Counted from the stretch's first letter, positions 20,234-32,086 are shown. The stretch is DNA of 64,000 nt from Aquatica leii (GCA_035610365.1 CM069432.1:78062520-78126519); one strand, 5' to 3'. Numbers and translations are program-made. Notes: generated from the sequence alone by a model not told the origin.

Positions 20234-21586
20234 TGTACAATTACACCTCAATATCTAATATAATGTAAATAAATTTAATTTTCAAATTAAATCAGGATAA
20301 TTAGAAATTTTTACAAAAGCACGCGTTTTTATAAGTAAAACACCAAACACCAACAAATGTGATAAATGTTATTAAAAACACGTGAAACTGTCGTATTTAA
20401 AGTGTATTCAAAGCGACACGTGGTCTACAGCTAACGTCACGCATCAAGATTTCAGTGTTGTGACAGGTACTCATTTTTTGGTACCTAGATACAGGTACAG
20501 GTACATTTGTTTAAAAGTACCTAGGTATAAGTGCAGGTACAGATTTGGCAAACGTACCTAGGTACAGGTACAGGTACAAAAAAAATGTACCTTAAAATTT
20601 CAGGTACTTTTTAGGTACTTATTTATCATAGAAAATACAAATTTAGTAAACCAACTCTTAATTGTGCGATCTCATTGAAAAACGATAGAAATAATTACAG
20701 CTATAAAATGCATAAAATGATTGAAATCAATCAACGATATGCTACTATATTAATCACTGTTGATGACACATACAAGTTACCTGTTGAGGTTTTAGGCAGT
20801 GTTGGGATGTACCTAGGTAAATGTACCTAGGTACAAGTACCTAGGTAATTTTTGTGTACCTAAGTACCTAGAAAGGTACTTTTTAATTTATGTACCTTTA
20901 CCTGTACCTAGGTACTTTTTAGAGAGTACCTTTGTACCTAAGTACCTAATAAAATAGGTACTTATAAGCGTACATGTATTGTAAGCTGTATATATTTGTT
21001 TCGGACTTAATCACATTAGAAATTCCTAAACTTCCAAAAATAATACATGACCTACGCAATTTTTCCTTATAGATGCCCGAAGGGTTAATGTGTATAAAAC
21101 TTCCTTGTTAAAAGTGCAAATGTAGGCAGTGACAGCACACTTAAAGACAGCCCTCGGATGAATTATTTACAACAACGCAATCGTACTGTTAACATGAGTA
21201 GCCAGGGTATCAAACCGAATGCGATAAATTTCGAAACGTACAAACTTAAATAATTTGTATAAAATAAAAGATGATTTGTAGGAAAAGAGTTGTGGAGTTC
21301 TAAGAAAAAGCAAACAATTATTATAACTGATTATATAACACAGTGACATTATAATAAAATTTATTACGAATCGTATTTCTGCTTATATAAACAATACGTG
21401 CTTAACGACTTATTCTAAAAACGACATATTTGACTTTGTATTATACTAAATTACATAAACATAGCCGAGAACGTATGTATAACGTGTATAACCAACGGTA
21501 TATAACATAAATGCTGTAAGCACGACCCGAACGAAAATTGAGGTGTACTGTACGTCGAATAGTAAGTCTTCTCGGATAATAAGTAC

Positions 21587-22427
21587 CAGGGCCGGCCGCA
21601 GGGCAGGGCGATCCGGGCGGCCGCCCGGAGCGCAAAGCTCTAGGGGCGCCAAAATCATCAAGGAAGGCGTTGCCTTCCTTGTCCTAATTATTTCAGCTTT
21701 TTGTATAATATTTTTGGTTTAAAAGACATGCGCAGAAATGAGCTACTGGCTTATTGCAAAGATTTGGAAGTAGTTTTAACTGATGGAAATTCAAGTGATC
21801 TTAACGCCCTAGAACTGGCCGATGAAATAAGCATTGTTTCGTCATTATTAACAAAAAAGGAAACCCCCGTTGAAGTCCTCAAGTTTATCGCTACACTTAA
21901 ACTTGCACCAAACCTCAGTATAGCATTAAGAATCCTACTTACATTGCCAGTCACTGTGGCTTCAGGGGAAAGAAGCTTTTCAAAACTAAAAATAATAAAA
22001 AATTATCTCAGAACGATGCAGACGCAAAATCGTCTCAATGGATTGGCAATGATAGCTATAGAACACCAAATTAGTGACAAATTAGACTTGAAATCACTGG
22101 TTCGTGAGTTTGCCGAAAGAAAAGTTAGAAAAAAGGCATTCTAAATACTTTGGTTAGTTAGCATTCATTTATATTATAGGATATTAGTAAGCATTAGTTC
22201 ATTCTAATTTTTGTTATTTTATTTTACCTTAGTGGTAAATTGCTTATCTGTTACATACCTGTTACCTAATGATCGAGTTTTCAATAAAATGTTTTTTTTT
22301 ATTTAATTTTTTTCAACGTTTTCTTGACTTTATGTTATGGGAGCATGCGATTTACTTTAATAAACGGAGAGGGGGGCGCCAAATTCAAGTTTTGCCCGGA
22401 GCGCCAAAATGTCTAGGGCCGGCCCTG
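21587..22427 (+). mobile_element. ZMYM1-type hAT element, internally deleted
   Basis: Starts CAGGGCCGGCC and ends GGCCGGCCCTG, with TAAGTAC on both sides (21580-21586, 22428-22434; a 7-bp match, or 8 with slippage). Subterminal GGCGCCAAAA/GCCCGGAGCGC blocks are shared by both ends. Only the 3' part of the transposase remains. Confidence 0.85.
21701..22144 (+). pseudogene. hAT transposase C-terminal dimerisation domain
   Basis: Open to a stop at 22144. The block NLSIALRILLTLPVTVASGE followed by RSFSKLKIIKNYLR and RLNGLAMIAIEH is the hAT dimerisation region as found in ZMYM1-like transposases. The N-terminal zinc finger, DUF4371 region and catalytic core are absent, and the Met at 21701 is probably not an original start because the element is internally deleted. 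Confidence 0.88.
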
Positions 22428-23622
22428 TAAGTACAAAACGATAGGTCCCTTGAAGTACTTACTAACCAATGTCAACTGTATCAATAAACTGCTATCGATT
22501 ACTTTTTCCGTTCAGTATCTTATAATTTAGTTCTAAAACCTTAACAGGTAACTTTTCATAAACATTTAAGAATAAGTAATCCTATTTTTATTATGTGTCA
22601 TCAACTGTGATTAATATAGTAGCATATCGTTGATTGATTTCAATCATTTCATACATTTTATAGCTATAATTATTTCTATCGTTTTTCAATGAGATCGCAC
22701 AAACAATAAGAGTTCGTTTACTAAATTTGTATTTTCTATGATCATAAATAAGTACCTAAAAAGTACCTGAAATTTTAAGGTACATTTTTTTTTGTACCTG
22801 TACCTGTACCTAGGTACTTTGTCACATCTGTACCTGCACCTGTACCTAGGTACTTTTAAATAAATGTACCTGTACCTGTACCTAGGTACCAAAAAATGAG
22901 TACCTGTCACAACACTGATTATAAGAAACTGAACGGGATGGGTCATGCATGGCAGTTTAGTGATACAGTTGACATCGGTTAGTAAGTACTTTCGTTGAGG
23001 TCGTGCTTACAGCATTTATGTTATATACCGTTGGTTATACCCGTTATACTTACGTTCTCGGCTATGTTTATGTAATTTAGTATGATACAAAGTCAAATAT
23101 GTCGTTTTTAGAGTAAGTCATTAAGCACGTATTGCTTATATAAGCAGAAATACGATTCATAATAAATTTTATTATAATGTCACTGTGTTATATAATCATT
23201 GTTTGCTTTTTCCTAGAACTCCACAACTCTTTTTCTAAAAATCATCTTCTATTTTATATAGATTATTTAAGTTTGTACGTTTCGAAATTTATCGCATTCG
23301 GTTTGATACCCTGATAAATGTGATTAAGTCCGAAACAAATATATAAAGCGTACAATACATGTAAGCTTAAAAGTACCTATTTTATTATAGGTACTTAGGT
23401 ACAAAGGTACGTTCTAAAAAGTACCTAAGTACAGGTAAAGGTACATTAATTAAAAAGTACCTTTCTAGGTACATAGGTACACAAAAATTACCTAGGTACT
23501 TGTACCTAGGTACATTTACCTAGGTACATCCCAACACTGAGATTTACTGGGCGACTTACACGAATTGAGCAATCCTCTACACAGTGTTGTTCTATTTGGT
23601 ACTTCGGTACCAAACTTGATAC

Positions 23623-24233
23623 CATAAACTAACTATTTGTAGACGAGGAACTTCAATTGAGAGAAAAGGAATAACGTTTTAACTTTTCCCCACAACCGTT
23701 AGAGGCCACTATGGAATAATTATCGGTAAAAAATACAAATACAGCAAATTTTATTTCCCTCTTTTTCGTACCTTGAAGGCTAAAAACGCTGAATTGCATT
23801 CCTCGAATAAAATCGACGAAATAATAATGCAAGTTATTTTTACACGTGTTTGATTCTAACGTTTATTACTATTTAAAAACTGAAGGTTTTCATATTAGTT
23901 TTAAAGAAAAGTTGTTACAATATTCACACGGTGTTGATTCGAATGAAACTGGAAGTTATTTATATTGTATTTGTGCAAATAAAAAATGTTATATAAAATA
24001 AGTCGCTTTTTTTAATGCATAATTATAAAAAAGTGACAATTTTCATAACTATTCTTTCAATAACAAGAAAACATTCAAAATAAACCATTGTAATAATAAT
24101 GGGTGCTACCCACACCCACACATTAAGTTTAAAATTCGCGCTATTTGTTTTCCCCACAACCGTTGTAGGGCGCCATAAACTGTGTTCCAAGTTTATATAC
24201 AGGAGATTCCCCTCTAAATATATCTTCTCTCTG
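23623..24233. mobile_element. Non-autonomous element X, copy 1
   Basis: 611 bp starting CATAAACTAACTATTTG and ending ATATCTTCTCTCTG, flanked by a perfect 8-bp duplication CTTGATAC (23615-23622, 24234-24241). A second copy lies inverted at 35182-35788. Two copies of TTTTCCCCACAACCGTT sit in the same orientation inside the unit. Terminal repeats are weak (CA...TG). Class probably hAT or P by duplication length. Confidence 0.8.
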
Positions 24234-24314
24234 CTTGATACTTACGAGCATTAAAAAGTACTCTAGTTCTCCTCAGAACAATCTGGTACCTAAAATAAAT
24301 AATAAAATTTTCAT

Positions 24315-24625
24315 TGTAGGCAAATTTAGTTTTTAGTATTTTATGTAAACGTGACAACAACGCATAAATATGACAACAACGAACAGAGTGTCGGTAAAGT
24401 AGGGAGTTAAGATTGATGGTTGTTGAGTTGGAAAAGATTATGCTGATAATATGTTATGAACAAGAATTATTATGTATACATTATGTATCTGATGATGTGT
24501 TAAGAAAGGACGCATTTAGTTAAGAAGAAAAATGGCGGTCCGATTATGTCTCAATTAGATATTTTAAGAAATATACAGTATAAACACAAAGAAAGTATTT
24601 TTATGAAATTGAACGCCCATCCACA
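24315..24625 (+). repeat. 5' LTR of the young gypsy element
   Basis: Begins TGTAGGCAAATTTAG and ends CCCATCCACA. No difference from 28931-29241 was seen on direct comparison. Confidence 0.95.
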
Positions 24626-24627
24626 GA

Positions 24628-24643
24628 ATTCAGAAGTGGGATA
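24628..24643 (+). promoter_or_regulatory. Probable primer binding site (tRNA-Leu type)
   Basis: ATTCAGAAGTGGGATA lies just inside the 5' LTR. CAGAAGTGGGAT is complementary to an internal part of an insect-type tRNA-Leu acceptor/T-arm end, a feature I associate with the mdg3/micropia group. The tRNA match is from memory and not computed. Confidence 0.45.
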
Positions 24644-24700
24644 TGAAATACACGCAAGGTACGATCGTTAAGATTAAATTAGATTTACTTTAAGAAAACA

Positions 24701-25560
24701 ATGGCGCAACACGAGGAAAGAGAATCTGTTCAGATGACGATGGAAGAGATCATAGCCACCACGATAAAAGCTATTAACCTGAACAATGAAGAACGAAAAG
24801 GTTCTAGATTATCACATGCGGAACTTTCGGCGTTATTGCCAATATTTTCTGGCATGAATGATGATGCATTAGAATGGGTGGATAAAGTCGATTTGATCAA
24901 GAATACATACGGAGTGGCCGATGATGTGATAAAGATTATGGCTATTGGAAAGTTTGAAGGGCACTGCTTGAGATGGTTCCACTCAAAACCGGAATACATC
25001 TCTTTGTCGTGGGAAGATTTGAAACAACGACTGTGTGCATTCTTTGAGAGCCGACCATCGAAGTTAAGAGCTATGAAAGAGTTTGAATTCCGACGATGGC
25101 GAAAAAAATAAGATTTTTCAACATATTTTTATGAAAAAGTAGTGCTGGGAAACCAGGCTAGGGTGAAACGAAACAGATATGTTAGAATATCTGATAGATG
25201 GAATACACGATAAGCAATTACGAAACCAGGCCCGAATGGCAAGATTTTCAACGATTGAGGAAATGTTGGAGACTATGAAATATGTAGTCGTCGATGAAAC
25301 TCCAGTAGGCAAACGTGAAGATAATAAGCGTGAATATTTAAGTAACCAGCAAGAGGGTTATCAACATGATACAAGACGATGCTTTAACTGCAACAGGTCA
25401 GGGCACATCATCAAAGACTGCAGGTTACCAAGACGAGAAAGAGGCAGTTGTTTTAGATGCGGAACTATGGGTCATATGGCGATGCAATGTTCCAAACGAC
25501 CACAAGTTAAGCCAGATACAACAACACCGGAAAGTACGACGCATTTGGTCGAGATTCGTA
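24701..25560 (+). pseudogene. gag: Gag with two CCHC zinc knuckles (frameshifted)
   Basis: Starts at ATG 24701 (MAQHEERESVQMTMEE). Residues 40-130 form the capsid-like part (LPIFSGMNDDALEWVDKVD, WFHSKPEYISLSWEDLKQRL). The frame breaks at an A7 run near 25105 and again near 25160, and resumes as MLEYLIDGIHDKQLRNQAR (25179). Two zinc knuckles follow: CFNCNRSGHIIKDC and CFRCGTMGHMAMQC, the nucleocapsid module. Both breaks are single-base changes in or near short runs, so the original was probably one frame. Confidence 0.88.
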
Positions 25561-28500
25561 AGTTAAGTAAACCTTATTATTTGAACATAAAATTTGACGT
25601 TTATGATAAATGTGAGAATGTTATATGTTACAATCTAAAGGCATTAGTTGACTCAGGTAGTCCGGTTAGCATAATTAGAGAAGGTTACGTACCTAGCACG
25701 GAAATTAATATAGACGTTAATCAAAGTTTAAACTTGACGGGTATAAACGGATCAAAATTAGATATAAGAGGAACATTTGAAAAGTGTGTAAAGATAAATG
25801 AATTAGAGTTAAATGTAAATTTTTAGTTGTTGAAGACAATACTATTACGTGTAGCTGTATTTTAGGTAGAGATTTCTTTAGTGAAAACGAACTAATTGTA
25901 GAATTAAGAGGTGATAACATTAAAATACGTAAGAATGAGTCGAATGACGATGTAAAAAGGTGTACTTAGCGGAATGGAAGTGATAGTAATGACATATTAA
26001 ATGTTAATCATATTGCAGAGGGTGAACGTGATGAATTAAAGTTCGGAAACATTGCAGATTGTAAATCCAAACAAGCTGTTGTAGCAATTTATGACAAATA
26101 CATATATGAATTTGGTAGTTATGAAAAATCGTCTGAGGTTGAGATGAATATTAGAGTTAATACTGATAGACCTATTGCTTTTGGACCGCGTCGAATTTCA
26201 TTTCGTGATAGGGAAAAATTGCAAATACTCTTAGGTGACTTGTTAGAGAGGAAAGTTATTAGGCCCAGCGTTTCCGAGTATGCTAGTCCAATAGTCCTTG
26301 TCAAAAAGAAGAATGATGAGTTACGGTTATGTGTTGATTACCGCGAATTGAATAAAATTACGACGCAAGAAAATTTTCCAACACCTTTGATCGAAGATCA
26401 AATTGATAAATTACGCGGTAAAAATTATTTTCGAGATTAGATTTACGCAACGGATTTTATCACGTTAAGATGAACGATGAGTCTATAAAATATACATCGT
26501 TTATAACCCCATTAGGCCAATATGAATTTTTAAGAGTACCGTTTGGACTGAAGAATTCAGGTAGAGTTTTGCAGAGATTCATTTGGAACATATTTATGGA
26601 ATTATTACAAACTGACGAAATTTTGATCTTTATCGATGATGTATTAGAAGCAACAAATACCTTAGAACGACATATCACTGTATTAAAAGAAATTTTTAAA
26701 TTAGCAGCTACATATAAGTTAGAATTTAGGTTAGATAAGTGTGAATTCATAACGGATGAAATTTGCTATTTAGGATATATAATTAAGAACAATGGATGTA
26801 GACCAAATAGGGAAGGATTAAAAGCAGTTCAGAATTATCCGATTCCACAGAACACTCATAGTGTAAAAAGATTTGTATCGCTAGTTAGTTACTTTAGAAA
26901 ATTTATTAAAGATTTTGCGACAAAGGCGAAACCGCTGTACGATTTATTAAAGAAAGATGCGAATTTTAAGTTTACCGAAATCGAGTTACAAAGTTTCGAA
27001 ATGTTAAAAGCGGAATTATTGTCAGATCCAATTCTTTGTATCTATTCACCATCGGTAGAAACTGAGTTACACTGCGATGCGAGCTCAGTGGGTTTTGGGG
27101 CAATATTAATGCAAAGGCAAACGGATGATAAATTCCATCCGGTGTTTTATTTTAGTAAGAGGACTAGTCCGGCGGAGTCCAAATATCATAGTTTTGAATT
27201 AGAGTGTTTAGCGGCCGTATACGCCATAAAAAGATTTAGGATTTACTTAGAAGGGATAAAGTTTAAAATCATCACAGACTGTGATAGTTTTAAGATGACA
27301 CTAGCAAAACGGGACATAAATCCCAGAATCTCGAGGTGGGCATTATTCTTACAAGAGTATGATTACACAATTGAACATAGAGTAGGGGAAAAGATGGGAC
27401 ATGATGACGCGCTGAGTAGAGTTAAGCCCAATTATGGTGATTGAAGAAAATTCATTAGAGCAAAATCTTGTATTCAAACAAAATTGCGATCCAGAAATTG
27501 TCAAAATTAGGAGCAATTAGAAAAAAACCGAATTGAAACATTTCGAGTTACGCAACGGGTTAGTATACCGCAAACCAAAGAACGGCGATGAAGAATCTTT
27601 GTTTTATGTACCCAAATCTATGGAACGGAATGTATTAAGATGTAGTCACGATGAATTAGGACATATAGGTTTAGGCAAAGTAAAAGAGTATGTGTTAAGA
27701 ACTTACTGGTTCCCAAGCATGACTGAAAAGATAAAAAGTATATCAGTAACTGTCTGAAATGCATTGCGTATTCAGCGAAATCAGGAAGGATTGAAGGTTA
27801 TTTAAACCCAATAGATAAAGGTGAATCTCCATTTCACACCCTACATATTGATCACTTAGGGCCTCTTGAAAAAGACAAGCCAAGGATATAAGTTTGTGTT
27901 AGTAATCGTCGACGCATTCAGTAAATTTATTAGGTTATTTCAATGTAAAACTACGCAAACCAGTGAGGTTATTAAGCACGTATCATCTTATTTTAGAGCT
28001 TACAGTAAACCGGTGAGGATAATTTCGGACAGAGGCACAGCATTTACATCGAACACTTTTAAGACCTTCTTAGATGAGAATCAAGTTAAGTTAACATTAA
28101 TAGCGAGTCACATGCCAAGGTCAAACGGGCAAGTTGAGAGGTGTAACAGAACCATAGTGCCTATGTTGGCGAAACTGGCGCCAGAAATAGACAGGTGGAC
28201 AGAAGTATTAAGTAAAGTGGAATTTTGTATAAATAACACAATGAACAGGTCGATAGGTACAACTCCAGCTAGACTATTATTTGGAACTGATCAGTTAGGC
28301 GAAGTAGAGGATCCGATAAAAATATTTTTAGAAGGAGATCGGGACAAGAATGAAAGTTTGGAACAATTACGTGAAAAAGCGGTTACGATAAACAGAAGGG
28401 TGCAAGAACAAAATAAACGAAATTTTGATAAACGAAGAAAACCTAGTAAAATTTATAAAATGGGTGACATCGTCATGGTTCAAAACATTGATACGTCCCA

Positions 28501-28708
28501 AGGTAATAAAAAATTAACACCAAAATTTAAAGGGCCATATGAGATAAAATGCGTACTCGACAGGGAAAGATATGTAGTAGGAGACATTAAGGGTTTCCAA
28601 ATCTCACAAACACCTTATGAGTCGATATATTCACCAGAGCAAATTAAACTTTATGATAATATGGATGATTCAGATATGCTTCTCGAATCTGACGATGAAC
28701 AAAAATAA
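25560..28708 (+). pseudogene. pol: Pol: protease, RT, RNase H, integrase (frameshifted)
   Basis: Protease motif LVDSGSPVSII near 25646. A break at TTTTT near 25822, then RT: VLVKKKNDELRLCVDYREL (26144-26440), a break near 26430 at TTTTC, FLRVPFGLKNSG and the active-site block IFIDD (26470 on). RNase H: LHCDASSVGFGAIL, ELECLAAVYAIK. Integrase finger HDELGHIGLGKVKEY (27533-27757), a break, then the core from 27866 with IISDRGTAF and RSNGQVERCNRT; the first Asp is in HIDHLGP before the break. The C-terminal part includes MGDIVMVQN and FKGPYEIK. Catalytic residues are all present; only frame is lost. Confidence 0.92.
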
Positions 28709-28930
28709 ACATTCATATTAGACGCTTGTTTGAGTTTACAATAAGAAATTTAGTATTAAGCATGTCATTGATAAATAGCTATTATGAAACACATTAAATA
28801 GAAAATTTTATGTATTAATTTGTATCACGAATCTTGTACTTTATGTATGTTTTGTTTATGTTGTTAAGTTAGGATTAAAGAAAATTATGTTATACGATCA
28901 GGGACGATCGTAGTTGTCAGGATGGCCGAC

Positions 28931-29241
28931 TGTAGGCAAATTTAGTTTTTAGTATTTTATGTAAACGTGACAACAACGCATAAATATGACAACAACGAAC
29001 AGAGTGTCGGTAAAGTAGGGAGTTAAGATTGATGGTTGTTGAGTTGGAAAAGATTATGCTGATAATATGTTATGAACAAGAATTATTATGTATACATTAT
29101 GTATCTGATGATGTGTTAAGAAAGGACGCATTTAGTTAAGAAGAAAAATGGCGGTCCGATTATGTCTCAATTAGATATTTTAAGAAATATACAGTATAAA
29201 CACAAAGAAAGTATTTTTATGAAATTGAACGCCCATCCACA
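28931..29241 (+). repeat. 3' LTR of the young gypsy element
   Basis: Same length and sequence as the 5' LTR, preceded by the purine-rich stretch AGGATGGCCGAC. Confidence 0.95.
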
Positions 29242-29245
29242 TCAT

Positions 29246-30279
29246 ACTTAATTAAAATTTAAAATTTAATTTTTGCGATATTATAAACCTATCAGCATTC
29301 AAACAATTCTTAAAGACCCAATTAGTGAACTTCCCGTATGACCACGGTACTTTGGTACTTTGCGATCGAATTTGGTTCTGAACTGTATGTCATATGGTGC
29401 CAATAAAGCGAATTAAAGAAACAACGCTGCCTCTACATTTACTTTATGATTTACTTGACACCGAATAGCGTCGTGGTAAAGTAGCTTTTATCCAATACTG
29501 CACAAAATTATTTACATAGGGCAAAGACCATTTTATAACTGGTTTGAGCAAATTAATTCTGCGTTTTAAAAGTCACCAATTATGTTTGAAGTTGTTTGGA
29601 CAATCGTTTCATGCGTATGTGAAAGTAGAGTGCGAAAATTTTATGTTCATAACCTAAAATTACTATTCGCTTTTTTTCTCCCTGATCGTATCATAGCGCG
29701 TGCTTACTTAAAATAAAATAACTATTTAATAATTAACCATAAAGTTGTTCTACCTTGTTTTATTCATTTCTATCACCAAATAATCGTTGACCTTGTGATA
29801 GGATTAAAACAAGTTTATTTTTTATATCTTTGTTCATTATTTCACATTAAACAATGGAATAGTTAATGTTTTCATACTGTTTTTATTTGATTTAGGGTTA
29901 TAAAAAACGCACCCATTCATGTTTAAATTTCAAATTAAAGACGATAGCTGAACGCTCCCAAATCAGATCCAGTAGAATCACTGCTTGTTGGTACCTTTGA
30001 TGTTTGTTCCAAATGTTTTTCTTGCGCTAGTTACCACGAGTTGATTTGAGAGGGAGAATTTTAAATATTAAAGTGTCATTGCCATTCACTTCTTCATGTC
30101 GGATATTATTTTCTTTATAAATCAATATAATTCTATTTATTTATTTAAAATTCAGTAAAAGTAACTAGAAACTATCAAACTGTATAGAAATTTTTCACGG
30201 TCCAGTGTTAAGGTATTAAGATTTTAAAAGAAAAACAAACTTTTTATTATATGATTTAACTTTTACATAACAAAAATAA
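29246..30279. other. No gene recognised
   Basis: AT-rich sequence between the young gypsy element and the tail-anchored gene. TGCGCTAGTTACCACGAGT at about 30025-30043 is shared (one mismatch) with about 35793-35811, suggesting the end of an unrecognised dispersed repeat. Confidence 0.4.
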
Positions 30280-30971
30280 TTAACGTGCAACATTATTTAT
30301 GAAATTGTATATTGAAATCAAAATAAACAGAACTCCTAATGCAAACTGTAAAAACTTATTAGAGTATCTAGAATCCTTCGGAGCAGTTTTTGTTAGCCGT
30401 AATTGCGATTTTATAGTGGTGACAGTTGCTTTAAGGAAGTGTTCATCGCAATAGTTGCAGAATTGCTCATAATTTATTTTTGATACCACGAGCTTTTCTT
30501 TAAACACAATTTTTCGAGACACACCCAATTTGTTCTGCAGTTTTAATTTTCATCGAGGTTTGCGAAAAAAATATCTGAAAAACAAGAAAACATCAATACC
30601 TTATCAAAGACTTTATGTTAATCTATACCTTTCAAGGATTTAACTGTAGTCGTTGCTAAATTTAAACAATACAAACTATAAACAGATGGTACTTGTAACT
30701 ACAATGACACATTTGATTAATAAAAACGAAACTTTAAACTTATAAACTACGTACCATCAGTCTCACCCTCAATTGTAGAACTTGATGTGTCTATTAACTA
30801 ATTCGTTTGTTCCATAGATTTTGAAACTGAAAGAAAACGTTTTATGTGTACACAATTGGTTTTGAAAAAGAACCTATATATCAATGTTAATTGTGTTGAT
30901 TTAAAACTTACGACAGTCTCCTTGTGGTGCACTAACTTCTAACCGTATTGATTCAAATAACGGAACAGTAT
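30280..30971 (-). pseudogene. Unidentified multi-exon gene fragment, C-terminal membrane anchor
   Basis: Three exons on the minus strand are bounded by good splice sites. 30971-30912 (DTVPLFESIRLEVSAPQGDC) ends at GTAAGT. 30826-30755 lies between CTTTCAG and GTACGT and has an in-frame TAG after EQTN. 30574-30280 follows TTTTTCAG. The last exon needs a one-base shift near 30555 to enter the frame ending KFLQFALGVLFILISIYNF, INNVAR, a hydrophobic segment at the extreme C-terminus suggesting a tail-anchored membrane protein. I do not recognise the family. Either a decayed host gene or a host gene with sequencing errors; upstream exons were not found. Confidence 0.4.
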
Positions 30972-31123
30972 CTCGTTTTAATCGAAAAAAAAATTATCTT
31001 TAAAATTACTGCTGCACATTCTGACTTGATTATTTGTAACAATAGTTACCATCTTTTGTCGTCAAATCCCAGTAAGGAAAATTGCGCATCAGATGCGTAA
31101 CCGATGCATTGAAATCTTGGCGG

Positions 31124-32086
31124 GAAACGTTTCTAAAACGTCATCCAATACGTTTCTGAAACCATGAAATGTCCTCCTACAATGCGCAACATTGAAATAT
31201 TACGCGGCTATGCATCAGATTCGCAACGGCGAAACGTTTCATAGGGGTAGCCATTATACAATGATGAAACGTTGCATGGTTACGCAACAGACCCGCAGCG
31301 ACGAAACGTTTCATAGAAGTAGAAATTCTGCAACCATGATATGTTTTTTATAGAGAAACATGGAAGTCAACACAATAAAAATGTTTAATATATGTATATT
31401 TAACACATACAAAATAGGTACCAAAAGGAACCAATAAAACTATAAACAAATATGAAAAAGGTGTATGTATATAATTCAATGCCATTAAGTTACATTTTTC
31501 TTTAAATGTCGTTTCAAGCGTAATCCAGCACCACAAAACCAGTCGTTCACAGCACTTTTAAATACCTCATTTCGAAGATCCTCAAAATTAGATTGCACTG
31601 ATTCTAGAAAGAATTCAACCAATATAGAATTTCTAGAAAAAAATAAAAGCAAACGAGTTTACCTTTTATGGTAGAAAGCACGGCAGTGCCGTCTACCTTA
31701 AAATTATCCTTCTGTCCTTTGTAGGAACACGTTGTTGCGAATTCGATACCAAACACCGGGCATTATTTGAAAGATTGTGTCGCTCTCGCTGTTGTAAACA
31801 AAATGGAAAGAAATGGCTTTGGTCACGTGTGGTCTATGCAGCAAATAGACTTATTTCGCGATGGTCACGTGAAAGAAGTAGGGTGCTCGTCACAAATAGC
31901 AAATACAAATGTTTCAACCTTGCATTAATTTTCGTAACTGATATATTATGCAGTCAGCACTCGGAAACGTTTCCATGTCACCTGCAAGACACTTTAAATG
32001 TAAAGTAATAACATATCTGAAACTCTACAGATGCGAAGCCATGAATCGCATCATCGTTGCAAAAATTACACGTTATGAAACGTTTC
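31124..32086. repeat. Cluster of GAAACGTTTC palindromes
   Basis: The 10-bp palindrome GAAACGTTTC occurs at 31124, 31231, 31303, 31964 and 32077. Around the second and third, an approximately 75-bp unit (GCATCAGATTCGCAACGGC... / GCAACAGACCCGCAGCGAC...) is repeated in tandem. Purpose unknown. Confidence 0.55.
31485..31740 (-). pseudogene. DUF4806-like gene fragment (tentative)
   Basis: An exon at about 31740-31663 (ATTCSYKGQKDNFKVDGTA) ends AAAG|GTAAAC. A second at 31632-31485 follows TTTTCTAG and reads ILVEFFLESVQSNFEDLRNE... VNDWFCGAGLRLKR before a stop. The Cys-aromatic-Gly region and the acidic-to-basic C-terminus recall transposon-borne DUF4806 proteins of insects. The two pieces are not in frame across the visible junction. 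Family assignment is weak. Confidence 0.3.

Larger units (their letters stand above)
20797..22917. mobile_element. GTACCTAGGTAC-repeat element, copy B
   Basis: Begins CAGTGTTGGGATGTACC and ends GTCACAACACTG, the same layout as copy C at 32654-34009 and inverted relative to copy A. Sequences 20640-20790 (copy A interior) and 22520-22700 (copy B) are inverted matches. It contains the ZMYM1-type hAT insertion 21587-22427. Confidence 0.7.
20453..23539. mobile_element. GTACCTAGGTAC-repeat element, copy A (hAT-like)
   Basis: Ends CAGTGTTGTGACAGG (20453) and CATCCCAACACTG (23539), with many palindromic GTACCTAGGTAC units in the outer 150-200 bp on each side. It interrupts the THAP-type element at AGATTT, which is present on both sides (6 bp). 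The opposite-orientation copy B (20797-22917) is nested inside it. No transposase of its own was seen. Confidence 0.7.
19822..23578 (-). mobile_element. THAP-type DNA element, copy 1 (interrupted)
   Basis: The left end TGTAGAGGATCG...GTCACGCGTAGGCTTCGCTC and right end ...GAGCAATCCTCTACA match, in reverse orientation, the ends of the copy at 38575-39581. About 20000-20452 is its decayed interior, and it resumes at 23540-23578 after the nested insertion 20453-23539. Confidence 0.7.
24315..29241 (+). mobile_element. Ty3/gypsy LTR retrotransposon (mdg3/micropia-like), young
   Basis: LTRs 24315-24625 and 28931-29241 (311 bp each, identical by eye) are flanked by TCAT (24311-24314, 29242-29245). 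Gene order is gag, protease, RT, RNase H, integrase. Frames are interrupted several times, mostly at runs of A or T. No envelope-like frame follows integrase. Confidence 0.95.

Noticed and set aside
20453-20600. GTACCTAGGTAC array as a bacterial-type operator or microsatellite
   Set aside because: The same array occurs at fixed distances from CAGTGTTG termini in three copies, so it is subterminal TE sequence.
21441-21661. Two overlapping minus-strand frames near the hAT terminus
   Set aside because: They cross the GGCCGGCC-rich element end and a target duplication, so cannot be one real gene.
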